A DNA stretch of 64,000 nucleotides from Exophiala sp. HKRS030 (GCA_023897205.1 JAHWDD010000003.1:1057665-1121664); one strand, 5' to 3'. Positions 31,829-43,628 are shown, numbered from the stretch's first letter. Program-made: numbers and translations. The notes: generated by a model from the letters alone, not told the origin.

Positions 31829-34800
31829 CTACCTGTCTCCCCAGTCCGCAAATACATCCGCCACGAGATCCGTCCTACATGCTTCGAGGTCAATAGCCTG
31901 GAGGCTGTAGGTGTCTTCAAATGCATGAATACTCAGATGTCTAAAAAATGGCCGTAAAAGTGATGGAGCATCTTCTGCTTCTCGACTCAGCTCGGTACAA
32001 AGCCAGGGTCTTCTCGCTTCGTTATCCGTGACTGACGGAAGTTCAATCTCTTTGCCGCCTCGTGTCGTCAACGAGTCTGCTATTGCAGAGGACTTGAAAT
32101 CTTGCGGTGGATGCACGGCATCAATGGTGTCTGTCACAAATACCCATTCGTGTGGTTGGAATTCCTCGGGTTTTAGGATCAGGAGCAGATCGAGGAGCTT
32201 CGCTCCTTGTATTTGCGAGTAACCCGTAAACATAGATTCTTCTCCGGTTTGGAGGTTGGTGAACAGATCACGCAGCTCCACATCAACGATTGGCCATATA
32301 GAGACAAGCTGCACCTGAGAGAAGGAGAGCGCCATGGCTCGGAGGACAAGATATATGTCTCCGCGTGTGGCCGACGAAGGTGATGAAGACGGTGTGGCAG
32401 TCAGAAGCTCCTCCAACCGTCGGATGATTTGACCTATCTCAGATACAAAGGTATCTGTGTCGCCGGCGAGTAAGAAGAGTGCGATGCGTCTCAGTATGAG
32501 CTGGGTTTTCTTGTCAGCTTCCGTACGCGCGGCAGCAGCACCCACTCCAAACACCAATCCAGCGGTGGTAGGAGCTGTCAATTTGGACACAAGGTCGGTC
32601 ATCAAACCCTTGTCCACTAACCAGACTTGCCGCAGAAGTGGTAACCATCCTCTGTCGGCTAGGGAAGCAGGAGACTGGAAGAATCTGCCATCATTAAATA
32701 GATCGAGTAGGTCCTTCTTCCAGATTTTACTATTTGGCTGAGACTTAGCCATCAAGAGTATCAGCTGAAGAATGTCGATATTGACTGATTGAGGGAATTG
32801 TTTTGACCTCAATGCAGGGCCGGTGATATGTACCGCCACACCTGTCAATGTATTGTTCAGTTTGTCTTGATCTCCCAACGCATTCCCAATTACTGGTAAG
32901 CATTCGGAAAGAATGTGGATAGCATTTCCAGCTTGCATCGTGCCTTTTCGACCAGAAATAGAATCCGATGCGCCTTGCAATGACGAATCCAGACCGGTAG
33001 GTCGGATGGTGAAAATGGCAGTAAACAGCCTGGCACAGAGATCTGCCAGTTCACGGCGCATTTTCGAGATCTCGCCAAAATTGGTATTCTCCATTTTCTG
33101 ACACACCACGGCAACGAACTGAAGCAACTGAAGCAATATCTGACGATGCGGCATGGGGTTTGCAAGCACTTCGCGAAGAAATGCCGTGCAGTCGGCCCAA
33201 ATTTCTTCCAGAAGATCATCTTCCAGAGCCTTGGTGTACGCTATCAAGAAGGACATTAGATCAAGAGCTGTGACATCAACAGATAAACTCGATCGCTGTG
33301 ACTGGTCAAGTGCTGTAGGATTTGTCCGGTTGTAGATTGCGTTGAAAGTTGCAGGCATCATGAACTTTGGGCGAGCGCCATCAAGACTTTGCATTAGGTT
33401 CATCGTAGCATCTTGCTCGGTATTCCGACGAGCACCTTCTATCCACATACCCATCAGTGTTTCCAGGCATTCTTGTGGTTCAGCATCTGACAGGTGCTCC
33501 AGGATTCTTCTTGTCCTCGTTCGTAACCTGGAGGACAGATACACGAACGATTTTGTGTCAACAACTGTACCAGAGGAATGTCTGAGAATTCTCCAGGCCC
33601 AGATGTCTCCACAGAGTTTAATGGTGTCTTGCATGCACAAAATAACAGTTAGTCTATTGTTGGCGACGGCACGAGACTGTACAATTTCGGCAGGATTATT
33701 GATTGAACCATCGGAGCTTGTAGGACGATCGGCTAGATGCGTATGCGCCCTCGCAAGGATATATTCAAGCCCTGCCAGAAGGTTGTTGATCGATCTCTCT
33801 GGATATTTAGCGATTGATATATCAACATCATTGTTGGCAGGATCAAGAGAATCGCGTTTCTCACATAGCTGTTGAAGTGTAGCAAAGTAAGATTTGATGC
33901 GCTGACAGAAACAAGCAGTAAGTTTAAGCATGGTAGCTAGTAAATGTTGGGTTGGGTAAAGTGGTACGATATTGCACAGAAGTGTAATCCATTTATCAAT
34001 GTTCGAGTCCACCTTCCCAGAAGATATGCCAGAGATGAGGATGTTCATAAGCTCGTTGGGTGGAGGACCAATGTTCGGTCTTGTGAAGATCGTTTGTAAC
34101 GTATCCAAAAGTTCTTCTTGTGTGGCATTGTCAGCTTCAGCATTGACTAATCGTCGCAACAGAAGAGCCATTAAATCTTGCGCGCCTCGTATGTCGGTCT
34201 CTTCAACTAGGACTCGTAGAATCGATAGTGTCATCCTTATAGTCTCCTTGTCACTTTGGTCGTTGGAAATGTTTTCCATGCACATGTCGAGCAACATGCC
34301 TGCGGATCCATCGAGAGCGAAGAGCTCTCCTTGATGGGTCCCAGACGTCTGTGCAATCGATATGAGTTTCTGAAGCCGATGGAGACCAAGTAAAGCAAGC
34401 TGCTTATCTGCGACACTCAAGTATTCGCTATAAAGTATCCGGAAGACGGGAAGGATGGACGGAAGGTTACTCAACCAGACCCGTCGAGGATCCTCCCGCT
34501 CTGACACATCAATGGTGTCCAAGACATGCAATACAGGCTGTCGGAGCATCGCCCAAGGAATATCCTCCTCCTCAATGCGATGAGACGAGGAAAAGAGCTC
34601 TGCATTGACTTGCGGAAATCGCGTGTGCATCCATAGAGTCGAGAACCGTGCAACTTGATCAGCAACCTGACTTGAAGATGGTTGTTCGCACATGAGGTCC
34701 ATTATCTTACTGTCGACTAGAAGTAAGGCCCCAGATATCACACGGAGATTCCATATCTGCTCAACTGCCTCGACATGGAATTGAGGGGTGGAAGGCAGCA

Positions 34801-36850
34801 GAGCTTCCCACAGGCGTTGGACAAGTGCAGGAATGAGAAGCAACAGGTGCTGATCCGTGAGGACTTTCTTGTTGGCATCAAATGCGAAGAGGGCGTCCAT
34901 TATCCTTGCAATGGTTCGGGTGACTTCGTATTCGCCGGATGTACTGGTCTTGGAGTGAGAGACGAGGTTGTCATAAAGCCTTTCGCCTAGATTGAGCTGA
35001 CCAAAGGTTTCGAGGTTGCCGCTCCTAGAGATGGCCTTCGTTAAGCTATTGACAAGCGACCCGGTCAAGCTCTTCCGAGACTCATCACGCAGACATTGGA
35101 GCACAGCCAAGGTCAAATTGTGCAAAAGAATCTGATCAGCGAGGGCAGGTCGAACAGCCTTGACGAGGACCTTCTTCACATGGGAGAATTCATTGTAAAC
35201 CGCACCGAGCTTCTCCATCCAGTTCTCCCGTGGGAGTTCTTGTGCTTCATGAACATCTCCTTCAGTTGATTTCGACGGAAGCAGGCTGATAAATGCTTCT
35301 AGAAGTCTGGATAGCGGCTGTTCGTAGGCATGGCCCTGTTTCTGAGCTCCATTCTCAGTCACGGTTGAGCCGGTGCTTACTGCCAGCATGTCGGAGATTG
35401 CGAGACAAAGCATTGGCAGATGAATGGTGACCATTTCTTCCTCCTGTAGGTTGAAATTGGAGATCATGAACTCGATAAGCTCAAAGTCATTCTTCTCAAG
35501 CAAGCGGAACAACTGGCTGGTTACAACTTGAGGCTCAGTGGCATCAAAGAAGACGTTCGCGCTTCGAAAAACTTCGTCAAAGGATGTTTGGGACGGCGCT
35601 GATCTCTGATATTGCTGTAGGTCCTGCATTGCTGGTATGAACAAAGCCTGTACGGGCAATTTGCCAATCACCCAACGATCCATCAACGAGAGCAGGATCC
35701 GAAAGGGTCGTGCTCTGTCAACGGGATGTGGAGATTGTTTCTTCAGCATCCTGTCAAGACTTCTAACTACCGAGTCCAATCCATAGGCCGAAAAGTACTC
35801 ATGGCGGCTTGGTGCTGCAACACTTTTGTTTGGTCTCGAAGGCGATTCGATTGTGAGGGGTTGGGAAATGTCCGCAGAACCTTCTCGCTTGTCTTCTCTG
35901 CCAACAAACCAGGTCCATAATCGCCGATTCAAACTCATGTCCCTTCTCAGTACTACAGACATAGCAGAAGTTACAAGGACATCGAGGTCCTTCGGAGCGA
36001 CATGGTGCTGCAACAAAGGGGCATTAAGCGGCAAGTGTGAGACCAGTAGATCAAGAAATCCTCTCTGAACCAGAGGCTGGTCATCTTGGAGGCCGGTCGC
36101 GAAGCAGCGAACAAGCAACCCAGGCTCAGGAGTTGTGACTGCTTTGATATGAGTATCAAGCTCTACGGGTCCCTCAACGTTGAAACCTGTCTGTGAAGAA
36201 TCTTGGGAGCCATTGGGCCCCAACTTTGGAAGTTGCTTGGTCAGATAGACTAGGGCCCCTGGTCTTTTGCTAACACTCGTAATGGAAGCCAGGAACAGAC
36301 TTTGCCAGAAGAATGCCTCAGAATTGTCGTCCGTAAATATCTGTCTCAGACGATTTATGGTGTTAAACGTACGGTCGAAATCTTCGCTGTTCTCCTCCTC
36401 GATACCAGGAAGGAGAGACAAGATAGTGGCTCTCAAGGCTGGCCTAAGAACATGGCTGGAAAGGTGTAGCAAGTGGTCGTCGTAAAGAGCGAGGAAGAGC
36501 GGCCTCGTGGTCAATGAAGCAAACGTGAGAGTATGAGATATTCCGGGAAGCCATATGGAGAGATCTCGAGAAAGGCCATCTTTGCCTAGCAGAGTGAAGA
36601 CCAAGTTATAGACTTCCAAAGCTTTCTGATGTACGCCGGACGGCAATGACGGTTTTAGACAAAGCGCCAAATACTTTGCCAGTATCGGTTTGAACGGGAC
36701 ATCGGTGTCAGGCGGCGATGCTTGGAGCGCCTTTCCAAGTCGACTGAGGAATGCAATATAATCCGCCCACTCATTTGACGCGTCGAATAGTCCTAACGCT
36801 CTCTCGACACCAGCCTGATAGCGGCGAACAGCTTTGGGATCGCTCGACAT
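31829..36850 (-). CDS. dop1: Dop1/Dopey family protein
   Basis: A single 5-kb exon, 1673 aa, the largest gene in the window. The N-terminal 300 residues match the Dopey domain: the opening with VRRYQAGVERALGLF, then FLSRLGKALQ, VHQKALEVYNLVF and LSIWLPGISHTLTFASLTTRP, and LPGIEEENSEDFDRTF. The rest is helical repeat sequence with many leucines, ending with QAIDLEACRTDLVADVF. Known role: Dop1 binds Mon2 and the flippase Neo1 at the Golgi/endosome and supports endosome-to-Golgi recycling; the Aspergillus homologue DopA affects hyphal morphogenesis. The length agrees with fungal homologues (about 1700-1850 aa). The start at 36850 is the first Met of the conserved N-terminus. Confidence 0.95.
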   Translation of the reverse strand: MSSDPKAVRRYQAGVERALGLFDASNEWADYIAFLSRLGKALQASPPDTDVPFKPILAKYLALCLKPSLPSGVHQKALEVYNLVFTLLGKDGLSRDLSIWLPGISHTLTFASLTTRPLFLALYDDHLLHLSSHVLRPALRATILSLLPGIEEENSEDFDRTFNTINRLRQIFTDDNSEAFFWQSLFLASITSVSKRPGALVYLTKQLPKLGPNGSQDSSQTGFNVEGPVELDTHIKAVTTPEPGLLVRCFATGLQDDQPLVQRGFLDLLVSHLPLNAPLLQHHVAPKDLDVLVTSAMSVVLRRDMSLNRRLWTWFVGREDKREGSADISQPLTIESPSRPNKSVAAPSRHEYFSAYGLDSVVRSLDRMLKKQSPHPVDRARPFRILLSLMDRWVIGKLPVQALFIPAMQDLQQYQRSAPSQTSFDEVFRSANVFFDATEPQVVTSQLFRLLEKNDFELIEFMISNFNLQEEEMVTIHLPMLCLAISDMLAVSTGSTVTENGAQKQGHAYEQPLSRLLEAFISLLPSKSTEGDVHEAQELPRENWMEKLGAVYNEFSHVKKVLVKAVRPALADQILLHNLTLAVLQCLRDESRKSLTGSLVNSLTKAISRSGNLETFGQLNLGERLYDNLVSHSKTSTSGEYEVTRTIARIMDALFAFDANKKVLTDQHLLLLIPALVQRLWEALLPSTPQFHVEAVEQIWNLRVISGALLLVDSKIMDLMCEQPSSSQVADQVARFSTLWMHTRFPQVNAELFSSSHRIEEEDIPWAMLRQPVLHVLDTIDVSEREDPRRVWLSNLPSILPVFRILYSEYLSVADKQLALLGLHRLQKLISIAQTSGTHQGELFALDGSAGMLLDMCMENISNDQSDKETIRMTLSILRVLVEETDIRGAQDLMALLLRRLVNAEADNATQEELLDTLQTIFTRPNIGPPPNELMNILISGISSGKVDSNIDKWITLLCNIVPLYPTQHLLATMLKLTACFCQRIKSYFATLQQLCEKRDSLDPANNDVDISIAKYPERSINNLLAGLEYILARAHTHLADRPTSSDGSINNPAEIVQSRAVANNRLTVILCMQDTIKLCGDIWAWRILRHSSGTVVDTKSFVYLSSRLRTRTRRILEHLSDAEPQECLETLMGMWIEGARRNTEQDATMNLMQSLDGARPKFMMPATFNAIYNRTNPTALDQSQRSSLSVDVTALDLMSFLIAYTKALEDDLLEEIWADCTAFLREVLANPMPHRQILLQLLQFVAVVCQKMENTNFGEISKMRRELADLCARLFTAIFTIRPTGLDSSLQGASDSISGRKGTMQAGNAIHILSECLPVIGNALGDQDKLNNTLTGVAVHITGPALRSKQFPQSVNIDILQLILLMAKSQPNSKIWKKDLLDLFNDGRFFQSPASLADRGWLPLLRQVWLVDKGLMTDLVSKLTAPTTAGLVFGVGAAAARTEADKKTQLILRRIALFLLAGDTDTFVSEIGQIIRRLEELLTATPSSSPSSATRGDIYLVLRAMALSFSQVQLVSIWPIVDVELRDLFTNLQTGEESMFTGYSQIQGAKLLDLLLILKPEEFQPHEWVFVTDTIDAVHPPQDFKSSAIADSLTTRGGKEIELPSVTDNEARRPWLCTELSREAEDAPSLLRPFFRHLSIHAFEDTYSLQAIDLEACRTDLVADVFADWGDR

Positions 36851-38145
36851 TTTCAGAGTCGATGATTTTTCATCTGCCTTTCCTCGGCACCATTGCTAAT
36901 TGCCTGAGGGAATGGTAAAGCTGATGACTATTAAGGCTCCATGTTAAGGGTGGTCTCGGAATGAGAACAAGATTCCAGCAGTGTTTACCGTATTTTCGAA
37001 GGGGCGAACGGCGTCGTAAGGGCGAACAATGGACTGATGGTTCAACGTGGCTCGTATATCTTGAGGAGATGATTCGAGTTGCGATATCAGTTTATCCAGG
37101 ATCAATGTCTCCCTAGACATGTCGAAGCCACGGTGGTTTGACGTGGGTGATGGGTGGATGATTGAGGCAGCTGCCAAGGTGTACAGGAGTTGCACTGCTC
37201 CTAGCGCTGGATTCGGAGATACTTATTTCCGGCTGCTACAGAGGTCTACATGGTCGTACGTACATATAGCGGCCAACCGCTCATTTATATTCCCCTTCAC
37301 GCCGCTACAGCCACACGTCAATTATGCTGCTCCCAACTCACACGAGGCTTCTCTAGACGGCGCCGCCTTTTAAGACTCCTTCTTTGGATACGGGGAGTAC
37401 CTTCAAGAAGTTCTTACCTTCGACTTACGCGTCGTCCAATACTTCATTTATTGGCGACGCACTTTCATGGCAAATTCCAGTCTCGTCAAACAGTCTCATT
37501 TGTTTGGTTCGCTGAGGGCCGTCCTCGCGGCAAGGAACGTGGGGCGCATACGCCGCAACATCTCTGGCCTCTAGAGATTCAAGCACGCGATCCCAGTGCG
37601 TACAGCCTAGCCGCCCCATAAATGCTTTTGCCCTTCTAAATGAAATTAGCAACCCGAGGTCCAGGGACCAACATTTGCTGCGAACAATGATGAGATCAAG
37701 GCTCTGCTCTACAATTGTTTTGAAAATAAGACTAGCTAGATTCAATGATGAACTGGAACATCTTATCTAGAAGAGCTAGAGTTGAGATATATTGGTCTCA
37801 AAGCCTGCCCCGATTAGCACGCCGTGATCATGATCAGTCCCAATCATAATATCAAGTGCAGCTCGAGCCCACAAGTTTGAAGCATCCGTTGCCATTACTC
37901 AACAAGTAAACCAAGCTTCTGTCAATCGCTCGCGTTACTGAGAAAATCCAAAAACAATAGCCTTCAAAGTAGTAGCAGACATGCTGGTTTCCCACTCCGT
38001 CTCCATGGTGATGCAGTGGTGCCTGCCTATTCTGGGGGTCTTCTCACTCTTTTCTCTCAGGCTTGACCCAGCGAAACCTGAGATTTGTCGATCGGGCTTG
38101 GGGTCTGTTCACTGGTCCGTATGCAGGTGATTCGGGTCACGGGTT
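36851..38145. other. 1.3-kb boundary between housekeeping and accessory genes
   Basis: No gene is supported. Several frames of 60-120 codons exist on both strands without domain content. It separates dop1 from the accessory metabolic block. I see no transposon ends or tRNA gene that would explain the change. Confidence 0.5.
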
Positions 38146-40437
38146 TCATACTTGAACTTGCTTGTTCTCCTCAACATGCTCTTCAGTTGGAGCTTCCTTC
38201 GTATCACTGTCGTTCGAAATCTGGATCTCCCTCTCTTCCTTTGTGTATACCTGCTTAGGTATATGGCCGGTCATGTAGCGGTCGAGGTCTGCCATACACA
38301 GTGCCGCTATCAAGCTCGCAAGGCCAACAGCGAGGGCGGCATAGTATACCAAGGAGTACGAGTCCGCGTAGGCCCTAACAAGAGCCGATTGCACCGCCAG
38401 TCCAATCCTGGTGGTCATGCCGGGCACATCAGCGAAGCTTGGGGCACCCTTCACAATGTCTTCGAAAAGTTTCGGGAGCGACGACTCTGGTAGACCTGCC
38501 CCCAAGGCTGCCTCTGTGACGTAGAGCTGAACTTTTCCGGGCGCTTTGCCATTCAATATTGCCAGGAAGACGGCCGTGAATATGGCGCCAGAGATCGATT
38601 GGCCGGCTCGTAGCATTGCTAGACCCCAACCACATGTCAGTGAGCTCGCTCTTGTCCATATAACATTGCGGAGGCTAGGCATTATTTTGTGCCAGGAAAG
38701 AACTTGGCCACAAGACCAACCAGGAGGAGAGAGCTTCACGTACCATAGGCGACACCGACATCTTCGTCCTCACTAATGATCTGTACCAAGACCGTGCCTC
38801 CGGTCTCTAGCCAGCCTGCACCGAATGTACTGAGGAATGAAGCCGCGATTGCCATTGCCCGATCACCCGCTCTGACAGAGGCCATGGCTCCAAGGAATGC
38901 GGTCGAAAGCGCCAGCCAAAAAACAACTTGCCATTTGATGTAGCCGATAGCGTTGACAAAGGGGAACAGAAGAATGATTCCGCCCCAGATGCCGAAGCCA
39001 ACAGTGGTCTAGAAACAGTTGTATTAGTTTGAAGCTAAGAAAGTGGCAGGGGCTGAAGACTGACACTGGTCCATGCAACGGTTTGCCATGAGGTGGTTGC
39101 ATTTGAGAACAACCGCACAACCTCTGGTCAATTTGTCAACCTGTGACTCGATGGTACAAATTGATAGTGGACTCACGCTGTGGATACATGATAGTCATGG
39201 CGATGTAGAGAGTTCCTGCGCTCCAAGAGACAATGTTGATACATGTGAAGGTCCGGACCCTTTTGAACAGACTCAGATCCACGATTGGATTTGGGGTGTT
39301 TGAAAGGCTTTCCCATAAAACGAAGGCGACCAAGGTCACAGCGCCACTAATAGTGAGGCCTAAGATAAGGGCAGAGTCCCAGGGCTGTGGATTTCCTCCC
39401 CATGAAATGCCGAGCAAGAAGAGCGTCAGGCCCGCCACCAGAAGGAATATGCCGGGATGGTCAACGCGTTTGAATTCCTGCCATTTGGATCTTTTGGCTC
39501 CGTGCAACTGTGTAAAGGTGGCTGGGTGGTAATACAAGACCTGAAGGAGCCAGCCCGCTCCTGTCGGTTAAATTGTGGTTAGTAAGGATGTTCAAGCACC
39601 AGCAAGGAGGTGACCACATAGAAGCTTACCACACAGGATAATGTATATATAGTAGATCCACCTCCAGCTCTGCGACTCCACCAGGGACCGTCCGATGATG
39701 GCGCCAAATCCCGTGGCCACGACCATGGGGACCAGGATGGTAGCCTGGACGTAGAACTTGTAGCGATGTGGAACGAGCTCTGTAAAGGAATCAGATCCAT
39801 ACAAGTTTTCGCATTTTGGGGTCAGGAACTGATTACCTCCGATGAAGACTCCAGAAGACGAATGGACACCAGATCCAATTCCAATAATCACCTGCAATCC
39901 GCCGAATTGTCAGTCTGTCGCAGTCGCTGCCAGCGGTATGCGAACATTTTACTCACGTTAGCACCGATCAGGGTATTCATAGACTTCGCCGTTCCGGCGA
40001 CAGCTGCTCCCACAATGACCCATACACCAGCAACGATACTGACATGTCTTTTCCCAAATTTGTCGGTGATCCGCCCCACAAGCAAGATGCTGATGGCGTT
40101 GCACATGGTCCAGATGATTGAAAATAGGCTGGCATTGGGGCTGGGTCCTATTCAGTCAAGTTTAGCAGAGGTCAAAGTTACAACTAGGTAACATACCGAT
40201 GTCCTCGTTAATGAATGTTAACACCGAAGCGGGGACTGCAAAGCCGAAATAGCAAGACATGGTAGTCAGTGATATACCAACCAGAGAGCCGATATAACGA
40301 GCGCTTCTGAAGTATCGAGGGTCAACTTCGCTGACGTCTTTGGCAAGCCGGCGAGAACACTCGACGTCTTCCTCGTGCTCATGATCGTGGCGAGCGCCTC
40401 CATGGTGTTTGGCTTGAGTGGCATCTGAGCTCCCCAT
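38146..40437 (-). CDS. MFS transporter, TRI12/DHA2-like (14-TM type)
   Basis: Eight exons: 40437-40197, 40147-39957, 39891-39837, 39779-39630, 39560-39177, 39123-39065, 39008-38744, 38618-38146; the phases close to 605 aa. A plasma-membrane major facilitator, probably a drug or metabolite exporter driven by protons. Motif-A-like VGRITDKFGKRHV follows TM2, and GIGSGVHSSSGVFIG with ELVPHRYK marks the TRI12-type (trichothecene efflux pump) subgroup. WRWIYYIYIIL follows. The N-terminus is His/Asp-rich (HHGGARHDHEHEED). The C-terminus ends in a charged cytosolic tail after SLIAALCMADLDRYMTG. First gene of the accessory cluster, so it may export a pathway product or import the substrate. The substrate is unknown. 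Confidence 0.9.
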
Positions 40438-41434
40438 GCTGACTTCCCTGCTGTAGATAGGATGGTACTTCTGATATGACAGAGAAAGCAAGCTGACTAT
40501 TCAAACAAGAAGAAAAGGGGAGATACCAGGGGGCATAATATAGTTCTTGCTCCCCGGATACTTGAATGGGGGATGGACCAGAGTTGTGGATCAAAGTTGT
40601 GGATCAGAGCATCCCAGACGCCTCATCCCCGCGTTTCTACACCCCTTGTTTATTTGCACATGGTTCTCGAATTTGAACGGGTTCAAGCTCTCATCTCGCA
40701 GAGTCTGGAGTTGCCAAACATGGGCATTCAAAGCGGATCCCTTGTCGTTTTAGGCCAATATTGCATCCCGGACCGCGCCATTAATAACCGCCTAATCACA
40801 TAATTACTCACCTAGCTGAGCTACGTTCATGTCTCGCGCGACTCAGCACCGTCCATCACTGGCAGCTCCCCCGGCATTATCTGTATATGCAGGGGTCCTG
40901 GCGACGTCCTGTTTCCTAGACGGCTGGATTCGTCTGGGTGAATGGAGGACTTATGGTTCACTAGGCCGATCGCGGCGACAAGTCGACCATCGAGACGACA
41001 ACTCTTCCTCGTTGTTCCGAGAGTTCTCTTCTCGGAGATCTAAATCGCAGACCATTGGATCCGCTCCCAGCACTCGAGAATACGTACGTATTCGGGCAGG
41101 CAATTTCTCTGAAGCAGACACTCCGTGTCATCCTATGGGTTTCCGAGACGCTCTGTAGCCTGGGGGTGCGGGTTGGTGCCTTTGATTTTGCGCGAGCTGC
41201 ATGCCAGTCTCAAGCGTTACGGATCCGATGTTGGCTGAGCGCTTTAGAGCCGTTGCGAAAGTCTTGCTAATCTAATTGCGCGGTCTCGAGAGGGTCACAG
41301 TCTCAGACTTGTCTATCTACAATTTTTTACATAACGAGCTTCCTTGAGAGTGGTCGGGCTCTTCCATGTAATTTCCCCCAGCCTTCTAGAATATCTATTG
41401 TCAAGGCAAGGTATTTTGTGCTAGAAACATCGAT
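40438..41434. other. intergenic, promoter of the MFS gene
   Basis: About 1 kb between the MFS promoter and the 3' end of the first SDR gene. A 109-codon + strand frame lacks resemblance to anything and is left out. Confidence 0.5.
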
Positions 41435-42466
41435 TTATATAGCTCTTCCACCATCGACCTCCAGATTGACTCCTGTTATGAATGCCGATTCGTCGCTTGC
41501 GAAGAACAAGCACGCATTTGCGACATCAAGTGGCTCACAAAGCCGACCGAGGGGAACATTCCCAATGAACTTGGCTCTGTTTTCAGGCGTATCAGGTTGT
41601 CCGGAAAACGCTTGGAATCTGTCGACGTTGATGAGTTTTTGAGGTCACATATACAGCCAATAACATACAATCCTGTGCCCCCGAGCAATGGGCATACCGA
41701 ATTGACCCGGATACCACGGGGCCCAAATTCTGCCGCGAGACCTTTGGTAGCCTAGAGATTAGAGAAATCAGTTCCCATAATGACACGCCTCGTAGGCACG
41801 CCTCGCTTTCCCAGCTCAGGCACTAAGTGAGAAAGACTCACATTACAGACTGCAGCTTTGGAGCTGTTGTACCACACTAAGCCTGGCCTGGGGCGTGTAG
41901 CGCCCACGGAAGCGATGTTGATGATAGAGGCTCGCTGGTTATGTTTCAACATACGCGGGATGACCGTGCTGCTTCCATGAAAAATGCCCTTGACATTCAC
42001 GTCGAAACAGCGATCGAAATCTTCTTCCGTCACTTCGAGGGTCGGCTGAAAGATGTCAGAGCTACCGGAAAGGATAGTGTTAAGCGCATCTCTCTGGGCT
42101 GACCTTATTGGCGTAGGTGGTTCCTGCGTTATTGATCAAACAATCGATCTTCCCAAGTTCTGTTTCCACCGCAGCGACCACTCTCTGCCAATCTTGGATA
42201 TTGCCAACATTTTGTTGATAGAAGTGAATTTTGCCCTTCGAGGAGGCAGCCAGTGCCTCACCACGAGCAACATCGATGTCGGTGATTGCAACCTTTGCAC
42301 CTTCGTTGGCGAAGCGGACGGCAATACCTGCACCGTAGCCGGAGCCACCTCCTATTGTCCTTCCATTAGCTTATAGCCCATATGCTAAGGGAAAGAACAA
42401 TCAACCTGTAATTATCACTACTTTACCAGAGAGCCTCTGTCTCTGAGAGAACCCAGAGGAAGCCAT
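41435..42466 (-). CDS. short-chain dehydrogenase/reductase A (NAD-type)
   Basis: Five exons: 42466-42406, 42351-42104, 42045-41842, 41751-41669, 41618-41435, giving 259 aa, the classical SDR length. Rossmann motif TGGGSGYG at 20-27, the NNAG block at 94-97, catalytic Ser149, Tyr162 and Lys166 (YNSSK). The C-terminus with GNVPLGRL, ESAFITGVNLEVDGG is standard. The acidic residues after the second strand (AITDID) suggest NAD(H) rather than NADP(H), so oxidation of a secondary alcohol is plausible. The last intron (41668-41619) has donor GTATGT and causes an apparent frame change that could be mistaken for a mutation; splicing restores a normal SDR. It is divergent from the bZIP gene at 42996. 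The substrate is unknown. Confidence 0.88.
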
Positions 42467-42995
42467 GAAGAAACTGTGACTATGCTGTATGTGACTGTTA
42501 TTCCCTCTGACACCAGGATGAGAAAGCTCAGGCACGTGATGACTGACAGGCCTTTTTGTGATGGCTCTACGACTTACATCCTACTTGAAAGTCCGGAAAG
42601 TCAGCACTCTTTCTGGCTCTGCTCGAGGCATAGCACGTAGAGCTAGTAGCAGCTTCCGAGTACGGTGGATTCAGGCGTTGCCTAAGAGCCTGGTGGATCT
42701 GCCATGGAGTTTATCGATTACTGTATGTACGCTGACACATCGTGGGTCTTGTCACCATGAGAATTATCGGACTTGCCGTTGACTCAACCAACAATAGGTT
42801 TCATCATGCGTACGAGCGAGGATGATTCTCTGAGGGAAACGGCCTGAAAGGCAAGCACACGTGACAAAAAGTGCTGTGGATTCTGGGGCAGTGCTCAGCA
42901 TATAGAATTCTGAACTTGCGTGGCGCTGTCTCGGAAAGAGAGTTACGATTCATCAATTCCACAAGAATAACCTGTCGAAAGAATTCAACAACCAA
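42467..42995. promoter_or_regulatory. bidirectional promoter, SDR A and bZIP A
   Basis: A 529-bp divergent promoter. It contains two CACGTG boxes (42533-42538 and 42858-42863, both in the form CACGTGA) and one AP-1-type TGACTCA (42780-42786). These are fitting targets for bZIP regulators, two of which are coded in the cluster. The assignment is by consensus only. Confidence 0.45.
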
Positions 42996-43628
42996 ATGAA
43001 GTCAGAAACAGCTTCCCCAAAGGGTGGCCCTAAGGACACCAAAATAGAGCCGAGACGGGAGCGTAAGAGGAGGCAAGATCGTGAATCACAGCGAATGAGT
43101 CGGATAAGGACAAAGGAATACATCGAACATCTCGAGACGCTAGTCCACAGTCTAATTGCCGTCAACTTGGATGAGAAGATGGCCAATATGCGTAAACTGC
43201 TCGACGAAACATTTGGCGAAAACCAACGGCTCAGGGCACGACTTGCCACAGTCCGTCGAATCGCCGGCGAGGATGAAGAACAGCTCACGAAGCCGGAGGA
43301 CGCCTCAGACAGGTCAGCTTTGACTCCCGTCAGCAGAGTAGACAGCACCAGTGGTGAGCGTCACGATGCGAGCTCGAGTCCCGAGACACCGGCGACCGTT
43401 GCGGGAGTTCCGCTCAGCTACAAGACGAGCCAAAAAGTTGACATGATATCTCCTGACTATACGATCTTTATGGATCGTACGTCAAATTACTGCTCGTGCG
43501 CAGCCAACAACAGCACATTAGACACAACTTCGAATATGTACAGCCTTCCCGAAGTGGATTTTTTGTCACAGGGAGAAATCGACAACCTGTTCAAGGGCGC
43601 TCTAGACTTCGAATGTCATCATGTGTGA
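42996..43628 (+). CDS. small bZIP-like transcription factor A
   Basis: Intron-free, 210 aa. The basic region lies at about residues 19-38 (PRRERKRRQDRESQRMSRIR), followed directly by a leucine-zipper-like heptad run (TKEYIEHLETLVHSLI, then KMANMRKLLDETFGENQRLRARL). This matches fungal AP-1-like bZIP regulators. The invariant Asn of the bZIP signature (N-x7-R) is Asp here, with the matching Arg retained, so DNA recognition may be altered. The remaining residues are Ser/Thr-rich with a short acidic C-terminus (GEIDNLFKGALDFE) that could act in activation. It sits inside the accessory block and divergently from SDR A, so a local pathway regulator is a reasonable inference. Confidence 0.8.
   Translation: MKSETASPKGGPKDTKIEPRRERKRRQDRESQRMSRIRTKEYIEHLETLVHSLIAVNLDEKMANMRKLLDETFGENQRLRARLATVRRIAGEDEEQLTKPEDASDRSALTPVSRVDSTSGERHDASSSPETPATVAGVPLSYKTSQKVDMISPDYTIFMDRTSNYCSCAANNSTLDTTSNMYSLPEVDFLSQGEIDNLFKGALDFECHHV

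Noticed and set aside
41435..41760. Apparent frameshift in the last part of SDR A, suggesting a pseudogene
   Set aside because: A 50-bp GT-AG intron (41668-41619) restores a normal SDR C-terminus in phase.
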